Origin: Aquarana catesbeiana
Lineage: Eukaryota > Chordata > Amphibia > Anura > Ranidae
Assembly (NCBI RefSeq): GCF_042186555.1
Contig: NC_133329.1
Span: 75,904,557-75,968,556 of the forward strand
Reading direction: 5' to 3'
DNA: 64,000 bases
The notes below the pieces were generated by a model. The model was not told the origin of the DNA. It worked only from the letters and a program-made list of their open reading frames with translations, and did not search any database. Shown piece by piece: positions 12,000-23,484 of the stretch; position 1 is the first letter of the stretch; the number at the start of each line of letters is the position of its first letter. The position numbers and the translations under genes are program-made.

Positions 12000-12530
12000 A
12001 TACTTAATACTTACCCTAATCCCTCTCTCCCCCCTTTCCCCCCCCCCTCCCCCCTTCTTTTCCGTCTCCGGCCCCCCTTTTTTCCTCCCTCCCCTTTTTC
12101 CCCCCCAACCCCCCCCTTTCTCCCCCTCCTCCTCCTCCGTCCCTGTTAGTGTTCTCCCCTCCCCCCCTCCTCCTCCTTCACTCCCATCTTTTCTCCTCCT
12201 CTCTCTTCCCCTCCCTCTCTCCCCACCCCCCCACTCTCCCTTCCCTTTATTCCCCCTCCTCTCCCCTCCTCCCTTTTCCCCCCCCCTCTCCCCCCCCCCC
12301 CTCTTCCCCCCCCCCCCTTTCCCCCCCCCCCTCCCTTCCTCCTTCTCCCCTTCTTTCTTCCTGTCATTCTTTTCCTAACCCTTCCCTCCCCTTTCTCCCC
12401 CTTCCCTCCCTCATTCCTGCCTATTTCCCCCCCCCCTTTCCTTCCTCCTTTTCCTCCCTCCCCTCCCCCCTCCCTTCTGCCCATCTCACTTTTCCCTTGC
12501 CCCTCCTTCCCCTTCCCTGACTTTACCTAT
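12000..12530 (+). repeat. Long polypyrimidine (C/T) tract
   Basis: About 530 bp of almost pure C and T on the plus strand. The proline/serine-rich plus-strand frame and the Gly/Arg/Glu-rich minus-strand frame across it are artefacts of composition. Such tracts can form triplex structures and are often length-variable. Confidence 0.9.
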
Positions 12531-12797
12531 TAATTAGTTCATATTGCACTTCTCTACTTTTCTTACTCTTTATTATAGATTTGTACTATGTTACACCTGT
12601 CCCCACATTGCCTTTTCTCCGCCTGATTACTGCAGGGTTGATGCTCCCTTATTGCTTTCTCTAGACAGCCTCCATTTACTTATTTTATTTACTAATTCCT
12701 TCTTTCTTGGTGTATACGTTAATGTACATACAAAAAAATGTTCTGGAAATTCTGATAATATTGTATCATTTATTACAGTTTTTTCCACTCTATGCTC

Positions 12798-12823
12798 CTG
12801 AAGAAGCGCACAAGGCGCGTAAC
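12798..12823 (+). ncRNA. Hammerhead-ribozyme-like motif (one core substitution)
   Basis: CTGAAGA (fits the core CTGANGA) is followed by GCGC, a five-base loop ACAAG, GCGC, then GTAAC where the consensus core is GAAAC. Flanking GCTC (12794-12797) can pair with GAGC (12829-12832). The A-to-T change in the second core strand would be expected to abolish cleavage, so this is probably a decayed copy. Hammerhead motifs in Penelope-like elements are established; the assignment here is inference. Confidence 0.45.
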
Positions 12824-13961
12824 ATGTCGAGCTTATGAGCTTACACAGAATTTGACTGCCACCATCACATAGTGTTTGAACCCTACAATTTGTATTGTAA
12901 CTATATAGATCAATAAGATGTGTTGGTCTTTTGTTGTTCTTACAATCTTTTTGCTCTTTCTACACTAACTGACCTATTGTGTATGGAGTGCATATTCTGT
13001 TCATATTGTATGTCATACCTAGTTTTTATCTTTTTGTCCTTTCCCGTTTTTTAATATAATATTTTTGAAATAAAAACAATACTTTTAATAATATAGTATC
13101 CTTATTGTGCCTATAAAGTCTTGGTGCCTGCCCACACTTTCTTGTTTTCCCAATCTATTCATATTAGACGTGGCACACATAACTATTCTGTATCCGCATG
13201 ACCACTATGCGTTGATACATATATTATCCATTTCAGAGATGAGGGGGAGGCCATCCGATCGTGGCCCCCCCTCGCAATCGCTCCCAGCCAATGAGAAACA
13301 TCCTCTGCCTCTGTATTGTACACAGAGGCAGAGGATGTGATGTCATCTCTCCTCGGCTCGGCAGTTTCCGTTCTGGCGCCGAGGAGAGAAGACATGTGAG
13401 TGCACCAACACACACACACACACAGTAGAACATGCCAGGCACACTTTTCACCCCCGATCGCCCCCCGATCCCCCCCCAATCACCCCTCCCCCCCCCCTGT
13501 CAAACTGACACCAAGCAGTGTTTTTTTTTTTTCTGATTACTGCATGGTGTCAGTTTGTGACAGTTAGAAGTGTTAGGACAGTTAGGGTTAGCCCCCTGTA
13601 GGTCTAGGATACCCCCCTAACCCCCCTAATAAAGTTTTAACCCCTTGATCACCCCCTGTCGCCAGTGTCGCTAAGCGATCATTTTTCTGATCGCTGTATT
13701 AGTGTCACTGGTGACGCTAGTTAGGGAGGTAAATATTTAGGTTCGCCATCAGCGTTTTATAGCGACAGGGACCCCCATATACTATCTAATAAATGTTTTA
13801 ACCCCTTGATTGCCCCCTAGTTAACCCTTTCACCACTGATCACCGTATAACTGTTACGGGTGATGCTGGTTTATTTTTTATAGTGTCAGGGCACCCGCCG
13901 TTTATTACCGAATAAAGGTTTAGCCCCCTGATCGCCCGGCGGTGATATGTGTCGCCTCAGG

Positions 13962-14655
13962 CAGCGTCAGATTAGCACCAGTACCGCTAACACCCACGCA
14001 CGCACCGTACACCTCCCTTAGTGGTATAGTATCTGAACGGATCAATATCTGATCCAATCAGATCTATACTAGTGTCCCCAGCAGTTTAGGGTTCCCAAAA
14101 ACGCAGTGTTAGCGGGATCAGCCCAGATACCTGCTAGCACCTGCGTTTTGCCCCTCCGCCCGGCCCAGCCCACCCAAGTGCAGTATCGATCGATCACTGT
14201 CACTTACAAAACACTAAACGCATAACTGCAGCGTTCGCAGAGTCAGGCCTCATCCCTGCGATCGCTAACAGTTTTTTTGGTAGCGTTTTGGTGAACTGGC
14301 AAGCACCAGCCCCAGGCAGCGTCAGGTTAGTGCCAGTACTGCTAACACCCACGCACGCAGCATATGCCTCCCTTAGTGGTATAGTATCTGAACGGATCAA
14401 TATCTGATCCGATCAGATCTATAATGGCTTCCCCAGCAGTTTAGGGTTCCCAAAAACGCAGTGTTAGCGGGATCAGCCCAGATACCTGCTAGCACCTGCG
14501 TTTTGCCCCTCCGCCCGGCCCAGCCCAGCCCACCCAAGTGCAGTATCGATCGATCACTGACACTTACAAAACACTAAACGCATAACTGCAGCGTTCGCAG
14601 AGTCAGGCCTGATCCCTGCGATCGCTAACAGATTTTCTGGTGAACTGGCAAGCAC
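13962..14655 (+). repeat. Two ~345-bp direct repeats inside element B
   Basis: The unit starting GGCAGCGTCAG and containing CAGTATCGATCGATCACTG and GGTGAACTGGCAAGCACCAG occurs twice in tandem (about 13962-14310 and 14311-14655). The minus-strand B copy contains one unit plus the start of the second (near 25480-25530), so the duplication predates both copies. Confidence 0.8.
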
Positions 14656-14705
14656 CAGCGGCCTAGTACACCCCAGTCGTAGTCAAACCAGCACTGCAGT
14701 AACAG

Positions 14706-15093
14706 TTGGTGACGTGGCGAGTCCCATAAGTGCAGTTCAAGCTGGTGAGGTGGCAAGCACAAGTAATGTCCCGCTGCCACCAAGAAGACAAACACAGGCC
14801 CGTCGTGCCCATAGTGCCCTTCCTGCTGCATTCGCCAATCCTAATTGGGAACCCACCGCTTCTGCAGCGCCCGTACTTCCCCCATTCACATCCCCAACCA
14901 AATGCAGTCGGCTGCATGAGAGGCATTTTCTTTGTCCTCCCGAGTACCCCTACCCAACGAACCCCCCCAAAAAAGATGTTGTGTCTGCAGCAAGAGCGGA
15001 TATAGGCGTGACACCCGCTATTATTGTCCCTCCTGTCCTGACAATCCTGGTCTTTGCATTGGTGAATGTTTTGAACGCTACCATGCACTAGTT
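14706..15093 (+). pseudogene. piggyBac transposase remnant: N-terminal piece joined to C-terminal cysteine-rich domain
   Basis: Frame 1 (14714-14925) encodes a polar N-terminal region including NPNWEPTASAAPVLPPFT, of the kind found before the catalytic domain in vertebrate piggyBac-like proteins. It runs directly into HERHFL, then after a frameshift in a C/A-rich run near 14955-14975 the frame reads CVCSKSG...YYCPSCPDNPGLCIGECFERYH and stops at 15091-15093. That Cys/His spacing is the piggyBac C-terminal zinc-binding domain. The whole DDD catalytic domain between the two pieces is missing, so no active transposase can be made. The internal deletion with both ends kept is typical of non-autonomous derivatives. 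Expression is not expected. Confidence 0.8.
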
Positions 15094-18000
15094 GAGTATT
15101 AGCGTAGGGTACAGCATTGCACAGACTAGGCACAATTTCACAGGGTCTCCCAAGATGCCATCGCATTTTGAGACCTCAACCTGGAACTGGTTACAGTTAC
15201 AAAAAAAAGTGTAAAAAAAAAAAAACACACAAACAAAAATATAAAATAAAAAAAAATAGTTGTTGTTTTATTGTTCTCTCTCTATTCTCTCTATTGTTCT
15301 GCTCTTTTTTACTGTATTCTATTCTGCAATGTTTTATTGTTATGTTTTATCATGTTTGCTTTTCAGGTATGCAATTTTTTATACTTTACCGTTTACTGTG
15401 CTTTATTGTTAACTATTTTTTGGTCTTCAGGTACGCCATTCACGACTTTGAGTGGTTTTACCAGAATGATGCCTGCAGGTTTAGGTATCATCTTGGTATC
15501 ATTCTTTTCAGCCAGCGGTCGGCTTTCATGTAAAAGCAATCCTAGTGGCTAATTAGCCTCTAGACTGCTTTTACAAGCAGTGGGAGGGAATGCCCCCCCC
15601 ACCGTCTTCCAGGTTTTTCTCTGGCTCTCCTGTCTCAACAGGGAACCTGAGAATGCAGCCGGTGATTCAGCCAGCTGACCATAGAGCTGATCAGAGACCA
15701 GAGTGGCTCCAAACATCTCTATGGCCTAAGAAACCGGAAGCTACAAGCATTTTATGACTTAGATTTCGCCGGATGTAAACAGCGACATTGGGAAATTGGG
15801 AAAGAATTTTATCACACCGATCTTGGTGTGGTCAGATGCTTTGAGGGCAGAGGAGAAATCTAGGGTCTAATAGACCCCAATTTTTTCAAAAAAGAGTACC
15901 TGTCACTACCTATTGCTATCATAGGGGATATTTACATTCCCTGAGATAACATTAAAAATGATTTAAAAAAAAAATGAAAGGAACAGTTTAAAAATAAGAT
16001 AAAAAAGCAAAAAAAAATTAAAAAAAAAAAAGCACCCCTGTCGCCCCCTGCTCTCGCGCTAAGGCGAACGCAAGCGTCGGTCTGGCGTCAAATAAAAACA
16101 GCAATTGCACCATGCATGTGAGGTATCACCGCGAAGGTCAGATCGAGGGCAGTAATTTTAGCAGTAGACCTCCTCTGTAAATCTAAAGTGGTAACCTGTA
16201 AAGGCTTTTAAAGGCTTTTAAAAATGTATTTAGTTTGTCGCTACTGCACGTTTGTGCGCAATTTTAAAGCATGTCATGTTTGGTATCCATGTACTTGGCC
16301 TAAGATCATCTTTTTTTATTTCATCAAACATTTGGGCAATATAGTGTGTTTTAGTGCATTAAAATTTAAAAAAGTGTGTTTTTTCCCCAAAAAATGCGTT
16401 TCAAAAATCGCTGCGCAAATACTGTGTGAAAAAAAAAATGAAACACCCACCATTTAAATCTGTAGGGCATTTGCTTTAAAAAAATATATAATGTTTGGGG
16501 GTTCAAAGTAATTTTCTTGCAAAAAAAAATAATTTTTTCATGTAATCAAAAAGTGTCAGAAAGGGCTTTGTCTTCAAGTGGTTAGAAGAGTGGGTGATGT
16601 GTGACATAAGCTTCTAAATGTTGTGCATAAAATGCCAGGACAGTTCAAAACCCCCCCCAAATGACCCCATTTTGGAAAGTAGACACCCCAAGCTATTTGC
16701 TGAGTCATGTTGCGTCCATGGAATATTTTATATTGTGACATGGCCTGTGTGAGCAATATATCATTTAGTGACAACTTTGTGCAAAAAAAAAACAATTTGT
16801 CACTTTCCCGCAACTTGTGTCAAAATATAAAATATTCCATGGACTCAACATGCCTCAAAGCAAATAGCTTGGGGTGCCTACTTTCCAAAATGGGGTCATT
16901 TGGGGTTGTTTTATGCCATCTGGGCATTTTATGGCCTTCAAAACTGTGATAGGTAGTGAGGAGTGAAATCAAAAATTTACGCCCTTAGAAATCCTGAAGG
17001 CAGTGATTGGTTTTCGGGGCCCCGTACGCGGCTAGGCTCCCAAAAAGTCCCACACATGTGGTATCCCCATACTCAGGAGAAGCAGATTAATGTATTTTGG
17101 GGTGCAATTCCACATAGGCCCATGGCCTGTGTGAGCAATATATCATTTAGTGACAACTTTTTGTAATTTTTTTTTTTTTTTTTTGTCATTATTCAATCAC
17201 TTGGGACAAAAAAAATGAATATTCAATGGGCTCAACATGCCTCTCAGCAACTTCCTTGGGGTGTCTACTTTCCAAAATGGGGTCACTTGTGGGGGTTTTG
17301 TACTGCCCTGCCATTTTAGCACCTCAAAAAACGACATAGGCAGTCATAAATTAAAGGCTGTGTAAATTCCAGAAAATGTACCCTAGTTTGTAGGCGCTAT
17401 AACTTTTGCGCAAACCAATAAATATATGCTTATTGACATTTTTTTTTACCAAAGACATGTGGCCGAATACATTTTGGCCTAAATGTATGACTAAAATTGA
17501 GTTTATTGGATTTTTTTTTAGAACAAAAAGTAGAAAATATCATTTTTTTTTCAAAATTTTCGGGCTTTTTCCGTGTATAGCGCAAAAAATAAAAACGGCA
17601 GAGGTGATCAAATACCATCAAAAGAAAGCTCTATTTGTGGGAAGAAAAGGACGCAAATTTCGTTTGGGTACAGCATTGCATGACTGCGCAATTAGCAGTT
17701 AAAGGGACGCAGTGCCAAATTGTAAAAAGTGCTCTGGTCAGGAAGGGGGTAAATCCTTCCGGGGCTGAAGTGGTTAAATCTTTATCAAACATTTTTACAA
17801 CTAAGTTTTTTATAAACATATAAACATACATACATTTGTTGGCAGTGTGTACAATTGTACTCTGCATTCCTATTTGGTTCACTTTATATAACATTAGGGT
17901 CGTTATTAGCCCCAGCCACATACTTTACTAAATAAATATAACAACTTTGCTACTGGCTAAACCCATAATCCTGTAACACACTGTTTCCCCCAACCCCACT

Positions 18001-18288
18001 GATCCCATCCTACCAGTACATCCATCCTCTCATCCTTCATACAACCAAATACCAAACAACCATACACAAAAAAAAACAAAGGAAATTTTTCTAATTCCTT
18101 CATCCATTAATTGCGATAATGCCTCTCAGTTCCTATCACAACTCCCACTTGGTTTCATCGGCCATGTTCTGCATTCTTCCCACTTCTTCTTTCATATTGG
18201 TTAAATATGTCCATCCCTGATCATCCTCTCCTCTAACAAACGCATCATGCCTATTTCACATTCCCATTCTTCTGTAGAAGGGGCTATT

Positions 18289-21200
18289 CTATTTTTCCAC
18301 CTTCTGGCAATAACAGTGCGTGCCGCCATTAAAAAATACCTCAGGATTCAATTTTTTTATGTTTTTTATTGATCCAGGGATCATTAACAATATTGCCACA
18401 GATATATCTGCTTGTAAATTTACACCTGTTATATCCCTATATATTTTAAATACCATTTCCCAAAATAGATGGATTTCTGGACAGAAATACCATATATGTG
18501 ACATTGTGCCTTTTGCTACACCACATCTCGAACATCTATCTGTGTTATCTGAGCTAATATTATTCATATCTACCGGACACTTGTACCATCTGGCTAATAT
18601 TTTATAATTTCTTTCTTGATGTCCAGTAGAAATAGACAATTTATGTGCTACTATAAATGCCTTTTCCCAATCAGCCCTGGGGATAATATACTCTAGCTCT
18701 TCCTCCCATTTTTTTATGTAAAATATTTTTTCCTCTTTATTCTCTGAGCTTAGGTATTTATACACAACAGACAGAGTATGTGTGGGTCTGTGGTTCTGTA
18801 CCAATATTTTTTCTAACCCTAGAAATGGTCTATTAAATACAGACTCCTTCAAAGAAGAAATATATTGTTGGAGTTGTCCGTACTGTATCCATTTATTTCT
18901 ATGTTCCATACCAAGGGCATCTAATGGGGGGAAGTTTATTTTCATCCAAAGTTTCCACTATCCTCGTATCATCCCGTCTCCGCCATTTAAGCAAAGTCTT
19001 GGCTTTAAATGCGGGTGGAAATTCCTGGTTGCTAAAGAGGGGTGTCATTGGACCTCTCAATGTAGATCCTATCCCCCTCTTTATCAGATTATCCCAGACT
19101 TTCAAGGTTGATACTACCAAGGAGGGCATATCCCCTTCCTGGGGTCTGCATTCCCTCTTAATCCACGGTAAGGCTCTCAGTTTAATATCTGCGACATCTT
19201 CCTCCAGTTTTACCCACTGTTTGCAATCCATATTATGGAACCAATCCACAATCCTGGCTATAAATATTGTTCTAAGATACAATGAAATATCCGGTAGAGC
19301 CATCCCTCCATCTTTTTTTAATCTATATAAAGTTTTCCTTTTGATTCTAGCACTCTTATTTGCCCAGATAAAACTACCTAACGTAGTTGGTTCAGTATGT
19401 TTCTTGCAGGGTATATGGGTATCGTCTGAAATATATATATATAATTTTAGGTAGTATATCCATTTTTATAATATTTATTCTTCCCATCCACGAAAAGGTC
19501 CCTTTATCATGTAGTTGTAATGTCCTTATTTTGCGTACTAGTGGAAGATAGTTCAATTCCTGTAACCTATTCAACTCCCTAGGGATAGAGATTCCGAGGT
19601 ACCCAATTGCCTCTCCTGCCATTTAAGTGGAAAGTTTTTCTTTAAGAGCTCAACCATAGAGTTAGGCAGTGACACATTTAGAGCCTCAGACTTATTATAA
19701 TTCACCTTAAAATTACTTAGGTCTCCAAATCTTTTAAATTCTGCTATTAGATTAGGTATTGTCACCAACGGATTTGTGATGTACAATAACAAGTCATCCG
19801 CGTATACTGACATTTTATATTCTCCCTAACCCTAATGCCTTTTATATCTTTATTATTCCTAATTGCTATTAAGAGATGTTCCATAACTAATATATATAAA
19901 ATTGGGGATAATGGACATCCCTGTCGAGTTCCATTTGTGATATGCACAGTATCAGATAAATCCCCATTTACCCGTATTCTAGCTACTGGATTATGATATA
20001 AGGCCATTATCTTATCCAACAGTATAGGACCAATCCCCCATTGCGCTAAAGTATCTCTAAGAAACCTCCATCCCACCCTGTCGACAGCTTTTTCGGCATC
20101 TACTGCCAGTAAGCAGGATGGGATGGAGCATCTCTGAGCGTATTCCACCAATGTCAGGGTTTTTAGCGTATTATCTCTCGCCTCTCGTCCCTTTATGAAA
20201 CCCACTTGGTTTAAGTGTATATATGATGGTACTATGGGAGTAAGTCTATTGGCAATAATCTTTGAATATAATCTGATATCAATATTGGTTAAGGAGATTG
20301 GTCTATAATTACCACAAATAGAAGGATCTTTATCCGGCTTGGGTATGAGTGAGATATAAGCCTGTAAACTATGCGGGACAAACGGTACAGAGGTAGATAC
20401 TGAATTGAAAGTTCTCTTAATAATAGGAATTAGGACATCTTGGAATGTTTTATAGAACAGCGGGGTAAAACCGTCCGGGCCAGGACTTTTTCCCGGCACT
20501 AGTGAGGCGATTACTTTTTGTATTTCTTCCTCCGAAAATTCTAGTTCTAACTGTTCTATTTCCTCTGTTACCAATGAAGGTAATGCCGTATCTTTTATGT
20601 ATTGAAGTATATTATGTTGAAATCTTTCAGGGTCTGAGTTTTCTAGTTGATTTGGTAAGTTATATAAACTACTGTAATAAGTCTGAAATGTTTTTAAAAT
20701 ACCTTTTGGGTCATAGATCATTTCATCATTTTCTGACTTAATTTTAACAATAGACGAGGTACTGACTCGCTGGCGTAGAGCTCTTGCCAATAATTTACCA
20801 GGTTTGTTACCTTGCTGATAGTATAGCGTACGATTTTTATCCCTAATATGCAATGTCTGTTCATTAAGTAAATTTTGTAATTCTGTTTTCTTTTCCGTAA
20901 GTGCTATTAACTTATCCCTACCAGGGTTTTGCTTGTGTTGCTTTTCCAATTTTGGTATCTCCTTCAAAAGTTGGGACATTCTATTCCCTTTTACCTTTTT
21001 TAGTCTTGCCCCATGCTTTATAAATAGGCCTCGGATTACGCATTTCATCGCTTCCCATTGGATCGGTAGGGGGGTAGGGTCGTTTATGTGATCCTTACAA
21101 AAATTTGTTATTGCGCTCCTTATCTCTGCAACGCATATCTCATCGTATAGCAAATTATCATTTAATTTCCATGTACCTCTTAAACCCCTCTCCCTAGAAA

Positions 21201-21915
21201 TATCAATTACCAGAAAAATTGGCATATGGTCTGACCATACGGCACTTACAATTACGGAGGAAGATTTCGCAGATACTCCCAACTGATTCACAAAAAAAAA
21301 ATCAATTCTATGATATGTACCATGAACTTTAGAATGAAACGTATAATCCCTTTCTAGAGGATGAAGCGCCCTCCATATATCAACCAAGTGGTGCTTGACC
21401 AATGTTTCCTTAAATTCTCTCTTATCCTTAGCCTTCTGTATTATTGAGGTTGCTGTAGTATCCCTATCATTATCGAGAATAAGATTAAAATCTCCACCTA
21501 TTATCGTAATCCCTTCTGTTTTTTCCATAAGCTCTGTTAATAATTGTGCACCCACTCTAGATTGTCCCTGATTAGGTAAATATATATTAATAAATGTATA
21601 TTTCTTACCATATATCAGGAGTTTAAGAAGTAATGCTCTACCATCTTTATTCCTCCATTCCTCCAAAACCTGGTGTGGTAATGATTTATGTATCGCTATG
21701 GAAACTCCTCTCGATTTTGAATAAGTGAAGGAATCATGATACCATGCATTATAATGTCCCTTCTGTAAATTAGGTATATGATCTACCCGAAAATGGGTCT
21801 CCTGAAAAAAAATCACCTTTACTTTTTGTTTATGGAAAGAGTACAGAACCTCTGACCTCTTTACCGCCGAGTTAAAACCCCTAACATTATAAGAGCATAT
21901 TTTTATTGATTCCAT
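18289..21915 (-). pseudogene. L1 ORF2 (endonuclease-reverse transcriptase), frameshifted
   Basis: The start MESIKICSYNVRGFNS is the APE-type endonuclease N-terminus; IFFQETH, GGDFN and SDHMPIFL supply its catalytic Glu, Asp and His. The reverse transcriptase follows: GKSPGPDGF, NYRPISLTNID, VDAEKAVDRVGW, GTRQGCPLSP, then YADDLLLY after a frameshift near 19815. Further frameshifts lie near 19620, 19400 and 18920. The C-terminus keeps a CSRCG...H...C zinc knuckle followed by FW. The usual DAEKAFDRV reads EKAVDRV here, a Phe-to-Val change beside the first catalytic Asp. The first 717 codons are open, so decay is recent relative to other elements in the window. Function in life would be target-primed reverse transcription of its own RNA; this copy cannot make a full protein. 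Confidence 0.9.
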
Positions 21916-22641
21916 GAAGGAATGGGAAAGAAAAGAGAAAGGTAAAAAAAAAAAAAATTATTTTTCAATCACCACCATATGTTTTAACCCCATCCCCCTA
22001 TTAGTGCAAATCAAAAACATTGTTAATAATATCCTCATATATGAATGGTACAGAGTGAAACACCTTCTTATTACCCTATAACATATTATCAATCACCTCC
22101 TAAAAAAAAAAAAAAAATAAAAAAAAAAATGCACCCCAATTTATAATTTTTCTTATTCCTATCCCTCTCCCACCCCAACAATTATATAAAACATATTATT
22201 AACCCATAATCAATCACCATCACATGTTTAAACCCCCCCTCCCCCCTCTATTAGTGTTAAGCAAATATATTATAAACAAAACCCTCATATGTCCATATTA
22301 ATGGGTGAAACCCATTCTATTTACCATATTATCAATCACCTCCTTGTGCAAAAAAAAAAAAAAAAATTAAAATACTTCAATAACATATCATACCCCCCAT
22401 CCCCCACCTGATCCCAAAGAGGAGAGGGAAAAGAAAAAAAGAAAAAAATAAATATTTAAAATACTTCAATAACATATCATACCCCCCCATCCCCCACCTG
22501 ATCCCAAAGGGGAGAGGGAAAGGAAAAAAAAATATTTAAAATACTTCAATAACATATCATACCCCCCCCCCCATCCCCCACCTGATCTCAAAGAGGAGAG
22601 GGAAAGGAAAAAAAAAAGACCCCCCCCCCTCCCTTCCACCA

Positions 22642-23484
22642 CTACTGCTGTTTTTTTCTTCCTCTAAATTGTCTCTGATCCAGTCCCTGATATGAGTATG
22701 GCCAGTCCGGCAAATCGATCAAGGGCAAAAGCAAGTGTCTAGAAAGGACAGGAAGATCAGCCATGTCACGAAATATAATCTTTCTACCATTTTGGTGAAC
22801 CATAATCTGAAAGGGAAAACCCCACCTAAATAGGATTTCCCTCTCCCTTAACAAATCAAATAGTGGTTTCACTGCTTTTCTTCTTATCAACGTATATTTT
22901 GACAGATCCTATAAAAAGATAATTTGCGCCCCCTCATATTCAAAATCTCGGTGCCGCCGTGCTGCTGCCATAATGTTCTCTTGGACCTGAAAAAATGCAC
23001 CCTACAGATCACATCTCTAGGTTTTCCCGAATCCGAGACTTTAAAACCTTGGATTCTGTGGGCTCTGTCAATCTCGAGTTCAGACTCCCTTGGACATTCT
23101 AGTAAAGAGTTATATACCTTGTAGAGTTTTCTTAAGATTTTCTATCTTCACCGTCTCAGGAAGACCTCTAATTTTTATATTATTTCGTCTGCTTCTGTTT
23201 TCGAGGTCGTCTGTAATATTCATTATATAACTTAAGTATCGATCATGCTCTATCTTTTTCTCTTCTAGCAATATTAATTTTTGATCCATATTTGCAATTT
23301 TAGTGTCCATGTCCAAGATCTTATGCTGTGTGTTAGTCAAAGATATTTTCAGATCTTGTATCTCAGATTTATAAGATTCTAATCTGTGTATATATTTGTC
23401 CATATCTTCCCTAGTCGGTAGGGCTTTAATATATGCCTGTAGATCCCATATGGGGCCGCCATCTGCTCCCTCTAAATTCATCAT
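22642..23484 (-). pseudogene. L1 ORF1 (RNA-binding chaperone), frameshifted
   Basis: Minus strand. The first part (23484-23110, 124 codons) is a long coiled coil ending in DDLENRSRRNNIKIRGLPE, the signature of the L1 ORF1 RRM. After a frameshift near 23110 the reading continues through ELEIDRAHRI, KPRDVICRVHFF and DLSKYTLIRRKAVKP, matching the L1 ORF1 C-terminal domain, and ends at 22642. An in-frame TAG lies just before DLSKYTL near 22912. The combination of coiled coil, RRM and C-terminal domain marks L1; Tx1-type ORF1 with zinc fingers is excluded. In L1 this protein coats the element RNA in trimers. The copy is non-functional as read. Confidence 0.85.

Larger units (their letters stand above)
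11590..13236 (+). mobile_element. Retroposon insertion in element B, Penelope-like candidate
   Basis: Aligning B with its second copy shows that this ~1.65 kb is absent between GGCAGCGATCAG and AGATGAGGGGGAGGCC, so it is a later insertion. It carries a long C/T-rich tract, a hammerhead-like motif (12798-12823) and, near the end, AATAAAAACAATACTTTTAATA (an A/T-rich 3' region). No protein is encoded. The order of pyrimidine-rich stretch then hammerhead motif fits the pseudo-LTR region of Penelope-like elements, but no GIY-YIG or reverse transcriptase domain is present to confirm it. Confidence 0.45.
11418..16585 (+). mobile_element. piggyBac-like element B, internally deleted, interrupted by a retroposon
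   Basis: Left terminus CACTTGCCGACCGCC, right terminus TTCAAGTGGTTA; the flanking TTAA copies are degenerate (TGAA and TTAG). Inside are remains of a piggyBac transposase (14706-15093). The last ~1.1 kb (15440-16580) matches the short family-C elements elsewhere in the window, e.g. GATGCCTGCAG near 15470, so B is the kind of autonomous-derived element whose ends family C shares. A second, truncated B copy on the minus strand at 25478-26718 shows the sequence without the 11590-13236 insertion. Confidence 0.7.
10886..17777. mobile_element. TTAA element family A, full ends, interrupted by element B
   Basis: TTAA at 10886-10889 is followed by CCACTTGCCCACTGGGC; the far end reads GGGGCTGAAGTGG followed by TTAA at 17774-17777. 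The A sequence proper is 10890-11417 plus 16586-17773. Both ends contain the family-A landmark TTGATGGTATTTGATCACC or its complement, so A is a long inverted-repeat element. The right half holds a further palindrome at about 16662-16905 (CCCATTTTGGAAAGTAGACA and its complement) and a partial repeat at 17120-17290 (GTGTGAGCAATATATCATTT). TTAA duplication and CC termini indicate piggyBac-type transposition. Confidence 0.7.

Noticed and set aside
11944..12520. Proline/serine-rich and Gly/Arg/Glu-rich frames on both strands
   Set aside because: Composition artefact of the polypyrimidine tract; no start context, domain or conservation signal.
14663..15166. 167-codon minus-strand frame opposite the piggyBac remnant
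   Set aside because: The plus strand carries the recognisable cysteine-rich domain; the minus frame is its shadow.
18924..19454. 176-codon plus-strand frame
   Set aside because: Antisense shadow of L1 ORF2.
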